From: Glandiceps talaboti
Lineage: Eukaryota; Hemichordata; Enteropneusta; Spengelidae
Reading direction: 5' to 3'
Assembly (NCBI RefSeq): GCF_964340395.1
Contig: NC_135553.1
Coordinates: 19,718,849-19,782,848 of the forward strand
Length of the DNA stretch: 64,000 bases
This document shows, piece after piece, positions 1-14,618 of the stretch. Numbering within the stretch: position 1 is the first letter of the stretch; every line of letters starts with the position of its first letter. The notes beneath the pieces are model-generated. The model was not told the DNA's origin. It searched no databases and saw only the letters and a list, made by a program, of their open reading frames with translations. A program made the position numbers and the translations under genes.

Positions 1-3000
1 CAATATCAGAACTTTGTGACACTTAATTGTGACAAATCTGCAATGTTATAAGCAGATGGATTCAAATTCTTGTGCCAATTAATCAGCGGGAACAATTATT
101 GCAAGTTCAATGTGTTAAACTTTAATGTGTACATTTAATAAAAGCTTGCAGTTTCACCAAAAAAAACCCCCACATTTATCATACAATGTTAATGTTTTCC
201 TCTGATTGCAATGCTGATTTCTGTGAAAAAAACCTGATACAATATGACATAAATCCTGACTGGCTGTCGATCCTTCTGATACAGTGCACAATGGCAAACA
301 GATTTGGCACTGTCTAGCTGCTTATGATTGATGTGGAAATTCAGCCAAACCTTTATATTAGTTCAACTTTTGAGATAAAACTGATCCATAGTAATATTGT
401 ATGTATGTGTGTCACATACAAAATACTGAGTATCAATACTATCATGTATGACATAATCACCCTTGATATCCATCTCTATAAAATGATAACTTCAATGCAA
501 AATCCAATTTCACAATTTTCTTGCTCTATAGACATATTACAAGTGGCATAAGGGGTCTTAAATTCAATTGTCACAATGAGTCGTTGACTTGTGAGATGTC
601 AATTAATAGACCCTTTCTAAGTGTGATTTTGTGTATATATACATTCTCTAGGAAAATGAAAAAAAAAATATTGCGGAATGTTCAGCATAAACAAACCTTT
701 GATTGAAGATATATTTGTACATGTAATGTTAATGTAATGCAGTCATATTTATGTTATTAACATTTTTATGAATAATTTAGGTCACATAGAAGTGATGACA
801 TTTCATACACTCATACACTCGTACATCATCATGGCTACAAGCATGTTTGGTGTTTGGATGTCTGTAAATGTAAAAACAAATTGTAACAACTATAGAACTG
901 ATTGCCTGACACTACAGATATGCAGCTACATCTATCAAAAAAGACTAACGTTCTCAAAAGAGTAAAATAATCCCCTCACCACATCTATCCATGCTATATT
1001 AATTACACTATACAGGGTTGCAATTGCTTTTTTATTGGGAAATTACTGCCAACGTATCAAATTGGCAATATTCTGATGGTACCCGTAGACACATCAAAAC
1101 TTGATATGGCTCATGCAGCATTTTGTTCCTACTGAATTTTATTGATGAACATACTCATTTTTAATTCTGTATGCCAGTTGTGTAAATTGATAGTTTACGT
1201 GGCTTAGGTATGTAACCTGTAATTCATTCAGCATGTTCAGTAATAGCTAGGTGTTTTGAAACAAGATATCAATCTACAAATGTACAACAAAAACATCTTT
1301 TATTTTTTGCCCCCCAAAAATTAACAAATTTCTAATTTCAATTGCAACAACTCACAATTTTAGACCTAATTTGCATATCAACAATAAGGGTCAATATATG
1401 TCTTGAACAAATCTTAATATAGACAACTCTAGAAACCTCATCGCAGTTAAATGCCCTAGTGGTCTTTGACTTAAAGTTGTTTACATTTATGCATCATCAC
1501 AGACAGATAAACAGATAGATGTCTTATTTGACACCATGTCAAAATTAGTACCACTTAGTAAGATTTCAGTGGTGCTTCAAATCTTTGAATCAGATCAAAT
1601 CACTTGTTATTCTGACAACAAATGATGAACTACACAACTTACGTAATTATTAAATTTGTAATCGTATGAAAATAACATTTTTTATGTGTCAAGTTTATTG
1701 TAAATAGTTTGAATGGTAAATATGATGTCAATGTAGATAATTATATTTCTTTTAGGCATAATGACATCCTAACAATGAAAGTTCATTATTTTGAAAGTGA
1801 GAATTTTTGATCTTCTCAGTAACTTTTAACAGAATTTATTCTATTTGAAACTCTTTGTCATTTGATATTTAAATTGTCATTAAAAACAAGCATTTGAAGA
1901 ATTTTAATATACACAGATTGCAAACCATTACCATGAGCTACTTGTGAACTAGTTTGATCATGAAAATCCCTATATCTGGGTGTCAGTCTGTAATTGTACA
2001 AAGTGTTGTTTAATATAATATTAGGTGTATTTGTTCAATTATATTAATTTGATTGTTTTGATGAAGTTTTTTCAAACTATTTCTTAATTCTGTTCTTCTT
2101 GTCAGTGCATTATAGTTATTCAGTTACTTGGTTTAATGTGGAATCATGTGGTTTCATGTTTTTGTTTAATCCTTAATTCATGAATGGCCTATTACAGCTT
2201 TATGTTCCAGTATACTAGCTGAAATGGTGTCATTACTTGCAATTGATGATAGCTCTGAAAAATATATGGCAGTTTGATGTTTTAAATGAATTTGCCTGAA
2301 GGCATTTAACGATATACATTTACCTACTTATGTTACATGAAATAGATTTTGATACAAGTCTTGTTTTGGAGTGTTAGTTCTGATTAACCAGTTATATCAG
2401 TTGACAGTACTTGACTATAGATGAAAATGAGTGAACAACTACTTACAAGGTACTGGACTTGATACACATGGAACTCTGCCAGTTGTGTCTTCACAAGATG
2501 AAATAATGAGTTAGTTGAAAATCAAAATGTGTGTCATTTAAAATGGTTGGAAAATCTGTTAAGAGTTTTATTTATATATTTTTTTTTACTTTTTTACATT
2601 ATTTGTTCCATATTTTTGTGTTCGTTTGTAGCCTCCTGTTGAAGGCTCCTGTGTGAAGCCAAAACATTGAAATATTAAAGGCCACTTTCATTCCTGAGGA
2701 CATACTTGTACTAAGGTGCCATAATTGTGTAGTTGGACATACCCTGCCTTATAACGACACCACTGAAAAATCATGTCATTGAAAATTTGCCTCGTGGAAA
2801 CTTAGAAATAAAAACAAATCTCTGTGATGTCTAGTTGTTGAATGATTTCATCTTAAAAAGGGCAAAGTAGATTTAAACTGATAACAACCCTCCTTCTTGG
2901 CTTGACAGTTAGTGATGATATCAGCTTTGATTATAGTCATATGCGGATGTTTTAATGCCATATGTGACGTCAAAGTTAGTATTTATGTGGTAATCACTTC

Positions 3001-5507
3001 CATTAATGGAATATCATTCCTTCTGTTTTTTCTGATCAGATGATTATATGAGATTGTTGAACCAACCAATAACTGTCTCATGACCCTTCAGGTCAGAGGT
3101 CATACCATCTTCACCATTTTAGTAGTACATATTTAATGTATACATTTTTCTTTGTTATTTCAATCTTTAACTTTCATGAGACTCAATGGAAAATATGCTA
3201 ATTTTTGGTACTGTTAATAAAATCACAATGGATTAACCATGTGTTACTGAATATTGATACATATACAAAGTATACAGAATTCACTTTTTAAAACTCTAGA
3301 ATGTAACCTTGTTCAAAGTGTTTTAATTGCATGGTTTCTGTTACCAATAGGTCAACTTAAATGTCAGGAATACAGGATTGCAAATTTTAATGACAAATTA
3401 AGAAATATAACTTCTATTGTCATAGCTGCATTCAGGATGTCTTAAAATCATCCAGAAGAAATATTGTTTTAGTTTTATTAGATACATATCTTTTCTGAAC
3501 AGTAGTATAGTTATAACTGAATGGATATACTTATATGCAGCTAACAAAAACATTTGTGGAAGTTAAAGAAAGGACCAACAGATTAGAAATAATGAAATAA
3601 TAAGCAAATCATCCGATGAAAATGATCTCCAATGAAAATGCCATCCAACTTCTCTTTTCATTGGAATAACTTTGTCTAGAAACATAACAAAATAAAATTT
3701 TTTCTTTTCAAAAATCTTTAATGTATTTGAGAATTTTTAGCAATAGTTAGATTCCTCTTTCATATTTCAGATGAAAAATTGCTGAAACATCATCTGATTT
3801 GCATACAAAACAATTGAACTGTTTATTTATCTTTTTATCATTTACTTCAAGTGTTTATCTTACTTTTTGCTTATTTCCATGTCCTCAAGTTTGTTTCTAA
3901 TAAGATAACTCATATCACATTAATCATTGACATTTTGTAGTTTAGTTTTGAACATGTACATGTACACATACATGTGTGTGTGTTGTATATAGCTATGTTT
4001 CTTTCCATTACACATTACTTTGATGAAAGCTTTTAAAGTTAGCAACATATGAGAAAACTCAAGATTTAGTTTCACATTCCTATCATGTAATGTTATATTA
4101 GACAAATTGATGTTATAATATGATATTAGGGAAGCAAATTAATGTTGCAAGTCTATACCCATGTGTAGCATAGGACCCATAGCGTTTAGATCATGCATTA
4201 TTGCAAGATTTGTATTAAACAAGCTGAACAGAAGTGTCGGTGAAATCAATCATGCAATGAACAATTTTGTAGAGCAGAGAAAATGTATTACCATGTGCGT
4301 AATACATTTTTAACATGATAGTCAGATTACATTCTGGTCACCAAATATGCAATACATATCACATGTCAAGAAGCTGATTGTTGATTCTTGATGAGGTCAA
4401 AGGTTGAAACAGGATGTAACAAGTCATCAGTGTTTTGGAGAGCTTTGTGGCATGCAATTATGTCCAGAATTTGTTCTCGGCATGGCAGTCACCAAAAGTC
4501 CATTTAAACTAATAGATAACTGGATTATAACATATCACAGATCATTGAATGTGAAGTACAATTGTCTGGTGAAAAACGGACATAAAACAGTGAATTAGGG
4601 GATTGGTTATTGACATATTGAGAAGAAGAAAGTAATGTCAGTTAGAAGTAGCTTGACCAAAACAGACAAATTAGACATTAGATTATTTGCCAAGCTCTTT
4701 GTATGTAAATTACAAGATTAGATAATTATGCAATACAATATTCAGACTGGAATATATCTGTGTCTGGATTCTGTTTTAAACTGAAGTGAAGGTCAGTTTT
4801 GTCATTTGTCAGAAGAATTCTCACGAAGTCTATTGATAAAGTATACAAATGATCTTACTTACATAACTGTATATGTATGCAAATTGGGTAATTAGCTATG
4901 CACAACTTTCTTCAAATGATAATATCTCAAACGAACGAGTTCTTTTTTCTCTCCAAATATATTGACTGGGTATTATTTATTACATTAATTACAAATAAGA
5001 AATCATGATCTCATTGAGAGTAAATTGCAAACGATTTCAGAGACTTGACGTATAATTTGAAATGTGATAAAATATTAGATGCAATTAACTTTCTTTGCTA
5101 AATTAGATCTTTCGTGTCTTTAAATAAAAATTTGATTGTTTAAGATGAGATTTAAAAAACCTATCAGCCTTTTCTGCAAGTTCACTGCATGACACAATTT
5201 AAAAGCTCATTTTTTAGATCTTCTATATAGTGTCTGTGTCATATTGTGTTATTTAATATTCTATTTTCTACCTGAAATAAACTGCAAAATTAAGTCAATT
5301 CAACATTGCAAGATTAAATTACTATCTTGCCTATTGTAAACTTCACAATCTCTGATACAATGCCATTAGATCATTGTGTCAGTTATATTCATCCCAGTGT
5401 CTATATATTGACCACAAAACTGGTAGAAACAGAAATGAATCATTTTAATTTGTCAATTTTCATTCCTTTGTATAATGAGAGGAATTTTATTGACAAGGGA
5501 GACACTG
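1..5507. other. AT-rich, CpG-poor non-coding stretch (probable intron)
   Basis: No exon with coding character and flanking splice sites was found on either strand; the short open frames have no recognisable domain and are rich in codons expected from random AT-rich DNA. It lies upstream of a good splice acceptor at 8611-8620 on the plus strand, so I infer intron of the same transcription unit. CpG is rare: I counted 5 in the first 840 bases. Confidence 0.5.
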
Positions 5508-5621
5508 ATAGACAGACAGACAGACAGACAGACAGCTCATATGGAGTACAACATATAAACACAGAGACAGAGACAGACAGACAGACAGACACAGATGGAG
5601 TACAACCAGCAACATGGAAAG

Positions 5622-5675
<54 letters not shown>

Positions 5676-5893
5676 TGGAGTACAACATACAGACAGACAG
5701 CTCATATGGAGTACAACATATAAACACAGAGAGACAGAGACAGACAGACACAGATGGAGTACAACCAGCAACATGGAAAGGACAGACAGACAGACAGACA
5801 CATGCAGACATGCAGACACACAGATGGAGTACATCCAACAGGCAGATGGAATGGACAGATAGACAGACAGGCAGACAGACAGACGGACACATT
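5508..5893. repeat. Compound (ACAG)n minisatellite with a duplicated block of about 165 bp
   Basis: ACAG/AGAC tetranucleotide runs are interrupted by the motifs CTCATATGGAGTACAAC and ATGGAGTACAACCAGCAAC. The block starting at GCTCATATGGAG near 5535 reappears near 5699 with only small changes in the number of ACAG units. This indicates a local duplication inside the microsatellite. Long open frames run through it on both strands because ACAG runs contain no stop codons. Confidence 0.9.
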
Positions 5894-8620
5894 CCAGAGT
5901 GGTAAATATCAATGATTCAGCTATGGGCCTGAGACACAATATACAGATAAGGGAATGTAAGCCAGCCTACAACAGACAGTTCTGAGATAAGATGAATCAT
6001 GGGAAAAGCAAGTCTTAGAGTAATGATCCTCCCAATTGAAGTAGAATTGGAAAACAGATTATTGCATTCATCAGCTTATGAAATAGTCAGGTTAATGGAT
6101 GACACTAAGCCAAGATAAAAGAATTACTAAACCCAATCTCTCATTATAAAGCAAAAAATCCTATTTCCTGTAATCCTATTTGTAATGTGATATTCAATTT
6201 AGAATTCACTTTGTGATATATTGTTTGCTGATTAACTGATACCTCGATCCGCTTAACAAGAAATATGGATGTATTGTGAGAATTTATAATAGTCAACATA
6301 TTGATGCTGCTGACGTCAGCTCTATACAGTAACAATTGGGGAGTCTTGGCTATAATATATTTTGCCATAAGTACTGCTGCAAACAGTCCATAAGTATATC
6401 TGCATATATTGCTGAGCAGCACAAAACTAATTGAAGTAATATATTTAGAATGTGCTTGAATATAAAAAAAACATGGGTTGAGCTTCTTAAAACACTGATG
6501 GAATTGCTGCATTCTTCAGATCCAAAATACAACCAAAATTGTTTACAACTAAGTTTACTTTAAAATGTCACCATCATATTTGTATTCAACAATAGATGAT
6601 CTATAAATTTTGTGTCATTCATGTAATATCAATAAGAGGACATCTTAAGAAGGAATCATATCACTGATTTTGATTTTTTTATGATAAAAATGATTAAAGT
6701 CAAATATTAAAGGTTGTATGAGAAGATTTTTTGTATAATATTAAAATCACTAGTAGCTCTTTGAAACAGTTTAATACAGCAAAACATTTGAATGTTTTAT
6801 AAGATCAGAAATACTAACACCATATGTTTATGATGAAGTGACTTTGCTTAAAGAAAAAAAAACTACACCATTGGCATTAGTTTTTTTCTTTGGGATCTTA
6901 ATTAGTTTACTTTCTTTTGCTACTTACTTTCTAACTTGCAATTTGACGTACTTAAAGCAATCTAGGAAGTTAATCCTTTGAGCAAGATTTTTTAGGATCC
7001 TGAATTTTAAATTTTGGGAGCAAAGTGCCCAATATATATCAAACTTTCTTATCAATACCCACTGCGACAAATGCCATGTTTATCTGTTGAATACAAATAA
7101 TCATCAATTTTGTTGAATGACAATATTCATAATATAAATGCATATATATTTAATCATCACTATAATCATAAGATCTCTAATATCTCATTTAAGCAACATC
7201 TGGGATATTTATTGAATATTCTATCACAGACGTCGACTCTTTCCAATATCTGTGGTCGCGGAAAGGTCATAACTTTTAATGGAGATATCTATTCAATCAA
7301 ACAGTAATGTTAAGTGGTTTCCTTATCAATGCCCATTTTATGGGCTGAATTTCATAATTATTGATATTATTATCTAATGTTAGTTCTTGTGTTTATTTAA
7401 ACTCTGCAGATGAAATGTCATCATTGATCATCATATCCTGTGATAATTTGTTATGGATTTTAATGGATTTAACCCGATTTTAACCAATGATGGCTTATCA
7501 TTATGATCTATTCAGATATTGGTATGTGATAATGCAGCATTTACATCACATGTAATGGATATATGATAGCCAATCAAGTCATATAGTAGTGTACAAACCA
7601 GACATGACCGATGTTCAGATCAGACTTTCAAATTGCAAGACACAGGGGCTTGGAATTGGCCATATTTGTTTACAATTGTTTGTATTTTGTTTACTGTTTT
7701 TGTCTCGTTTTTTTTTCTTTACAAATATTTGTTTTTTGTTTATTGTTTACTTTTTTAGGTTTTAAAAATATATTTTCCCTACAAGGTACCATGTAATAAA
7801 GTAATGATTTGAAAAGTCGGTGTTGTGGTTTTTTTTCAAGGAAATGGGGTGGACAGGATGAATAATGTGAAATATCAAACATGAATTTCGAAACCCTAAA
7901 AGTTGCTCTGTGATAAGTGCTAAGCTGTGTAACTTTCTATTAGTTTCAAATGCCCATTCAGTCTTAGGCAGCATATTTAGCAAAACAGGATCTCAATATT
8001 GGCAGTTGGAATGTTCTAGAAAATTTCCATTTCATAAGTATAACTCACTATATTGATTCTGGGATGTGGTATCATTTATTCTACCCTGTTCACTTTCACT
8101 AAAATCTAAATAATTAGTACAGTTTCCTAAATGGTGCTAGCATGAGTTTCATAGAATAAAGAGTGAATTCATTAAGATATCTACAGATAATAACACTCAT
8201 GCTATTGCTAGGGTTTTGTGATAATGATAGAACATTTAAACAGTGGTTTTATTCAGTCAGTTAAGGGTTACACACATCCATTTCTAAATATGTTTTAAAA
8301 CTAAAAGCATCAGCTGCACAGCACTTTCAGCTCATATCAGCTTTGTAATCCATTTACCTCCTGAGTGGCACAAGTCGTAGGGACCATATCAGGAATTCTT
8401 ATCATAATAGAGCAAAGCACTTCAGAGTTACTGCATTTGCTTTCTAAACATTAATAGGTATTAGGGCAAGGCCCAAGTGACCACAGCTATTAAATTACCA
8501 ATGAAAGTAGTGTCGGAAACATAAAATCTTTAGATTGCTTGTAATGTGTAGATGGGAAATATTAATGTTCTGGAGCTTGGAAGTAACCAATTGTCACTTT
8601 CTTTGTCTTTCAATTCACAG
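5894..8620. other. AT-rich non-coding stretch (probable intron)
   Basis: No supported gene. It ends in a strong splice acceptor: a pyrimidine-rich tract followed by TTCACAG at 8614-8620. CpG remains scarce and no microsatellite of note is seen. Confidence 0.5.
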
Positions 8621-8945
8621 TGTTTCAACTTCACCTCCAAGTACTCCATGCAGTCCTGGCAATGGCATCTCACCAGGCCATCCTGCAGTTGTTGTAACAC
8701 CACCTCCTGATGGTTGGTCATCACCCAAGTCACCAAGGCTACCATTTAAACCAATAGGACCAGCATTTGCTATAGCAGACAAACAGGCAAGAGCAGCTTC
8801 TATTGAAAGACTGAATGAAATTGGTCTGGCCAGAAAAAAGGTGACACAACCAGCGAGTCTCAGACACAGTTCAGTTGAAGTTGACATAATGGCTAGAGAA
8901 AGAAAACGAGCTGCAACAATTAGTTTGGGGTATGAGAAAACATGA
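8621..8945 (+). CDS. Exon of an unrecognised Ser/Pro-rich protein (3' part of a multi-exon gene)
   Basis: The exon follows a pyrimidine-rich acceptor ending in CACAG at 8620. It begins with one base completing a split codon, so the preceding exon ends in phase 2. Read to the stop at 8943-8945 it gives about 107 residues. The first half is proline-directed: VSTSPPSTPCSP, GISPGHP, TPPPDGWSSPKSPRLP. The second half is basic and probably helical, with AIADKQARAASIERLNEIG, and ends in RERKRAATISLG. RAASIERL and RKRAAT fit basophilic-kinase sites, and SP/TP pairs fit proline-directed kinases, so a regulatory tail is my inference. Alternatively the exon ends at 8929: GGG|GTATGAG is a plausible donor, would make a 309-base exon with matching phase 2 ends, and would let the gene continue downstream. 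No upstream exon was found in the window, so the protein's main domain is unseen. I do not recognise the family. Confidence 0.72.
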
Positions 8946-11900
8946 TCAAAAGTGTGGACAACATAAAATGAATATGGTTTCACATTTTGTGTGTACACCT
9001 GGACTGTCTGTTGTCCATGGACTCGGTGACTGATGAGTCAATGAGAGATAGGAGTCTACTGTGGCAGTGTAATCTGACAGTAACAGATAGATTGGGAGAC
9101 TCAGTAAACTCATACAATGGCAGGTGATACTTTTCTTGTATTTCCTTTTGACCTGGTATGGTCGAGTCTATGAAGAACTGAAGGCAAATTATGCTCTTTG
9201 CCGCCAGTGAATGTTTTGCATTCAGCCTGATATTACAAACTTATGTGAAGCATTTTGACCATTTTTGAATATGAAATTTTTATGGTAAAAAAATTATGGA
9301 TCAGAATAGACATTGGTTAATCTTGTGTTGTCAGTAACAGAGAGTTGATTAACATCTTAAAATTTCTTAATAATTTCGGGCCAAATTTCTACAATTATCT
9401 CGTAACAACTAATTGACTACATATACATTTTATTCCCATGTTGATGGTTACAGCCAGACGTTTACAATACATCTTTTGAAAATTTGAAAATATCTTAACA
9501 GTTTGTGGCAACTTGATATGATTTGGTTTGGTTTGATTTGATATGATTTGATTTGATTTGCCATACTCATGTTATTGTTTTGAAAAATTCATTTATCACT
9601 TCTTTTTTTAAAAATAAATTTTCAGAAGTATAAGAAACTTGAAGACAATTTCAAAACATGGATTTAAAAGCTCAATATGAATTGAAAGGTATTTTTTCCA
9701 AATGGCAATGGAATCACTGTAAAAACTAGCATTCTCAATGGTAATCTATATTTGTTCAGGTCTATTATTATTACACAATCAAGGCAAAATAACAGATTGC
9801 TATGAAAGGAAATTGTTACCAAAATTAGAAGACCCCCTCAGATGACATTTATGTTATTAACATTAACTTGTTATCTGAATGTCAAAAGTGCATATAATAA
9901 CTTATGCCTATTGTTTCTTTACTTAAGGGCTAATATGTCATTCTATTTTCAAAGGCCAATCTAATTATACAAATCCTTGAGTAACGAGTTACATTGTTGT
10001 CCCAGTGAGATACATAATCAAATTCTTCAATGCCCTCATCACGACAGTGCTTCTAACTGCGTCATTAAACTAATTAGACTTTGTGTTAGCTGAAATGCTT
10101 TTCAAAAACCTGAAATGATTGCATAGGGAAATTCGGCATCTCCATTAGCTTACTGCCAGTCAGATTTTACATGTCAGTATTTTTTCCATTCAGGGGAATA
10201 CATGTACTTCAACCCCATTTGTGTAAGATAGAGGTGTATTGAAATTGAAATTTCATGCGCTGCAGAATCATACTTTTGCAACATACAATGAGGGCTTAAA
10301 GTTATGAGTTTTTATTTCTTTATCGTTGATATTGTGAAGCAGGTGGATTATTTGTTTTCAGTTACCATGTTGGTGATTTAATTTATCCAAAAATGTCCCT
10401 GGTGGTATAATTCAGTTTATTTGTTGAACTTACTTCTGTGTGACAATTTGAGAAATTTAAACAAAAATAAACAAAACAATCTACAGATTAGCTAGAAACA
10501 CATGCAGAAATCAGTATGTGCTATTAGCCATAAGAGAAGTGGGTTTAATTGACAAATCATTATCTTCTGGGGATTTGAAAGCAGAAGGAAGTAAACTCAA
10601 ACATTGCACTGTGAGAGTTAGTACCCATAAGCAATGTTTGCTAGTTACAAAAAGAAATGGCTAGTTGGGTACTGGCCCAGGATCTAATTTGACCTGACGA
10701 CTCTTGAGTTCAGTCAATAATTTGTTTAATCCTTCAGTTTCAGCTCAGCAGAGTAATCTATTATATACTTTGTAGATATGTCCTTTTGTTGCCAATTTCG
10801 GCATATTTCACTCGAGAGGATTACATGGAAAATCCAGACTGTTGAAAGACAGCTGGTCAAAACTGTCTAAACAGATTATAAATAATGAACAAAGGAGTGA
10901 TTTCAAGAGACAACTGACTGAAAAATGATAGGGAATTTTTATATAACTTCATTTCTATGAAAGAAAAGAACAGTATTGTTAAAAAAGTTTTAACATTACA
11001 ATCAAAAGTTTATACTTTACGTGAGATTTTTGAAGTGAAACCTATAAAATGATATGCTTTGATGATTTTAGATTGTGACCACAGAGATGTTTACTTTAAA
11101 ATGATTATATGATTTAATTTATTGAATTGTATCTTTATGTTATCAGTATTTATAATCTCATCTTCCATACTTACAAAAAAAGAGAACATTCATTTTTTAG
11201 TATAGAGAATATTTAAGGCCTATAGGTCCATTTCCAGAACTTAGTAATATATTTCTTATCTTTGAAATATTAGGCTATTTTAGATATATGGTCATTAGAT
11301 TAATTCTTAGTGTTAAGATTAATAGTGATTATTGAACAGGATTAGAATTACTACATTATTACCTCATATAATATCAGACATATACAATAGAATTCGTTGT
11401 TGAAGATTAAACATAGATCCAAATTCATATTGTTAACTAAACACTATCATTTATGTCATGCACAACAATGATGTTTTAACTGAAAATTCACTGTTCCGGT
11501 GTTTGGGATAGTTGCTTTTCATTCACCTTGACAAAACAACATTAACAACTTGATATTAAGCAGTTACTACATTGTACATCATTTACCTTGTCAGTAATAA
11601 ATTGTTTTCCTCTTACATAGAAGTACGGTTAGTACATTTATAGACAAGACATGATATATTAAACCCTTAGTATTTACAATGTGGTTCTTAGATTACAATA
11701 CTAACTCTCTGACAACACAGATTCCTGGGTGTAGTTTCAACAGGTGCATGAACACATAGCAGTATCAAGTTTGTGACATAGAGCATCAGATTCTCATTTC
11801 TCAGTATACATGATACTGTCAACAAGGTGATTTGTATTTAGTAGGAAGAGTATGTGAGATTTATTGATTTGTGTACCAACTGCTGATTGCTGTATTGCAA

Positions 11901-12789
11901 TTAACCTATTTCCCCCGTGTTACTGGAGTTCAAGCCGTATAGACATAGATAATGTCATTAAGATTCCACTTAAATATCATGCAGCACTGCAAATGATATG
12001 TAGTTCTGAGCTTGCGTGGTGTGAATCACAATCAGTGATCATTCAAATTGCAACGTCATAAAGCACCAGATGAATATAGTTTGTGGTATTTCAGTGGTCT
12101 AAAAGCTTATGGTGTTGTTTTGTTTCACCAGCAAACCATCTGGCTTTATAATCTGCTTTGTTTATTGCAAGAATGATAATGATGCCAGTTGTAAAGAAAA
12201 TAATGTTGAGAGAAATTACTGTCTTTAACAGTTTTCAGAGATGTTGTAGATTGATTTATTTTATAGCTGGGATGTCCATACATGTGTAGGATATAGGATA
12301 CAGCATATGATAGGTGTAATCAACTTAATAAACACCCAAAGTGTCTTATTGTTCATGAAATGGTTCCAGTGGAAGACAAGTGCTATAATTGTGAACAACA
12401 TGAACAATTAAAATTAACACAAAGTAAAACGTGTGTTTACTTGTTTGTGTTATATATAATGTATATTTGATGAAAATAATGATCAAAGTAAAGATGTTGC
12501 AATACTTGATTCTGTGTAGAACATTTCTTGAAAATTGGGTTTTATATAAGTATGTTATTTGCATGTAAAACCATTAGGGAATCAATTATTCAGATATACT
12601 ATAATGTGTACATTTTACTTATATATAGTCAAGTATATGATATTCCAAATTCATCAGCAAGGTATGTCTAAAAGTAAGCAGTATTAGATACCCATAATGT
12701 TGTACACTATCATTTAAACATACCGGTATATACTGAGTACTTGTTCCTTACTGATATTTCATTGTGATCACTCATGATTATGATCTAGT
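8946..12789. other. CpG-poor non-coding stretch; possible 3' UTR or intron
   Basis: If the exon ends at the stop codon at 8943, this begins with the 3' UTR; an AATAAA lies at about 9611. If the donor at 8930 is used, it is intron. A short degenerate (GATTT/GGTTT)n run is at 9519-9560. No further exon could be supported. Confidence 0.45.
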
Positions 12790-12911
12790 TGGTCTTAAAA
12801 TGCTATTTGCATATTAATGACTAAGCAGCAATGCTACAGTTGGTCTCAAAATTCTATTTGCATATTAATGACTAAGCAGTAATGCTACAGATGGTCTCAA
12901 AATGCTATTTG
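12790..12911. repeat. 51-bp tandem repeat, about 2.4 copies
   Basis: The unit starts TGGTCTNAAAATNCTATTTGC and continues with ATATTAATGACTAAGCAG. Copies start at 12790, 12841 and 12892; the third is partial. The first two differ at only a few positions. Confidence 0.93.
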
Positions 12912-14065
12912 GTTGTTATGTATAGTGATTTTATATGACTTGATCTTCCACTGGATGCCTTAATTGATACCATTACATGCTCTTCCGCATCAGGGAAATC
13001 ATATTAAGGATGGTTAAACTTACCCACCCATATGGCAACATACAGATTGTCATCAAACTAAGTTTGATTCCAATTGGCTCTTGTCAGTAGAATATTGGCT
13101 CATCTACAAATCAGCGACACCATAACAAAGAAATTGATGATATTGTACTGACGCAGCATGCAGATTTGCCACAGTGCTCACATATCCAGAGGAATTCCAA
13201 TATGAATTACATTGTACACTTATTTCATAGTATTTATACATGTAAATCTAACAAACTTTGATATTATATATGTAATTGGTATGTGTATTCATATTTAGGG
13301 ATTTTGATATGTCAGTTTGGTTATGTGATATATTTGCCCAAGGCTTCCTTTGACACATTGGAAACCAGGCACAAATCGTCAAGTCAAGCGGATTTGTTTC
13401 ATCTAGTTCTTTAAATACAAGTGAAGAGAGATAGACTTATTTTTGGAAGTAGATTATGGTTTATCAAATGTAAACATACAATTTTATTCATATATTTATA
13501 GCAATACTGAGTGGTTAATTTTATTTCATTTGACTTGATAAACATCATAGCCAATTGGTAAGCCTAAGGTCCATGGATGGCCGTGGGTACTATGTTATGG
13601 GAAAGAAAATGAACATGTGGATTAGATGATTTGCAGTTTGGTCTTGAATTGTGTCATGGACTTAGCCTGTTTCTAGTCATAGCTCTAATTAGACTTAATC
13701 TTGTAAATATGTTGTGTTGAGCACATATAGCACAATATGACATATAAATTCACACGTCATATTTTAGTATATATAAGAAATATTCCCTTTGATCTCACTA
13801 AGTTCTTTCCTTCATGTACATTTTTGATACTAAATATTTAATGAAATTATTTAATAGGTAAGTCAGATTAGTATTGAAAATAAACAAAAGTACATGACAT
13901 ATTTGGATAATTATTGAGTTGAGTTGCAAAGTATGATATGTTTGCAAAGAAAACTTTTATCAATGTGGAAGAATGAAACTAAAGACCATTATTTTTGCTG
14001 TCAACTGTTTTAAATAAACTGTCAGTAAGTTTCTCTGTTTTGACCAGGTCTTTCATTTATCTTCT
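12912..14065. other. AT-rich non-coding stretch
   Basis: No coding signal, RNA gene or clear repeat seen. Confidence 0.5.
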
Positions 14066-14446
14066 ATATGTATGCTTTTGCTATAGATCCTTTTTTGGTA
14101 AAATGTAAACTACCTGACTGCTCCTATGTTAATGGATTTTCAGATATACATAATGCATATTTTTGTTATAGCTCCTTTTTTGGTCAAATGTAATCGGACT
14201 GCTTTATTAGTGAATATTCAATATACATATGTATACTTTTGTTACAGATCCTTTTTGGTTGATCAAATGTAACCAGGTTGCTGTGTTAGTGAATTTTCAA
14301 ATATATACTTTCATTATAGCTCCTTTTTGGCCAAATGTAACCAGATTGCTATGTTAGCAAATTTTCAAATATACCTAATGTATATTTTCGTTTTAGATCC
14401 TTTTTGGTCAAATGTAATGTATGTTAGTGATTTTTTCAAATATATA
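14066..14446. repeat. Degenerate tandem repeat, five units of 72-85 bp
   Basis: Each unit carries the core (A/G)(A/C)TCCTTTTTGG followed by TCAAATGTAA and ends in TTTTCAAATATA. The cores (GATCC or GCTCC) start at 14086, 14171, 14247, 14319 and 14396. Unit lengths vary through small indels, so the array is old. Confidence 0.88.
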
Positions 14447-14618
14447 AAATTAAATGACAAGTACTATACCTGTACTTAACAATACTGACTTAGAAGTCAT
14501 ATTGTTTGCTTTTTCATACAAAGGTACTGTTTCTAAATTGTATCAAAGGTAAACACGTTAATTATGAATTTCAAGGATATGATCAAATGCTTGAGGAAGA
14601 AGTAAAATTTGTTTTACA
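14447..14618. other. Spacer between two tandem repeats
   Basis: AT-rich sequence with nothing recognisable. Confidence 0.5.

Noticed and set aside
5327-5905. 192-codon open frame
   Set aside because: It is the translation of an ACAG minisatellite (Asp-Arg-Gln-Thr repeats).
8615-8998. 127-codon minus-strand frame opposite the Ser/Pro exon
   Set aside because: Shadow of the plus-strand exon, which has the splice acceptor and sensible composition.
11864-12061. 65-codon frame in the CpG-poor block considered as a downstream exon of the first gene
   Set aside because: No matching splice sites and no coding character.
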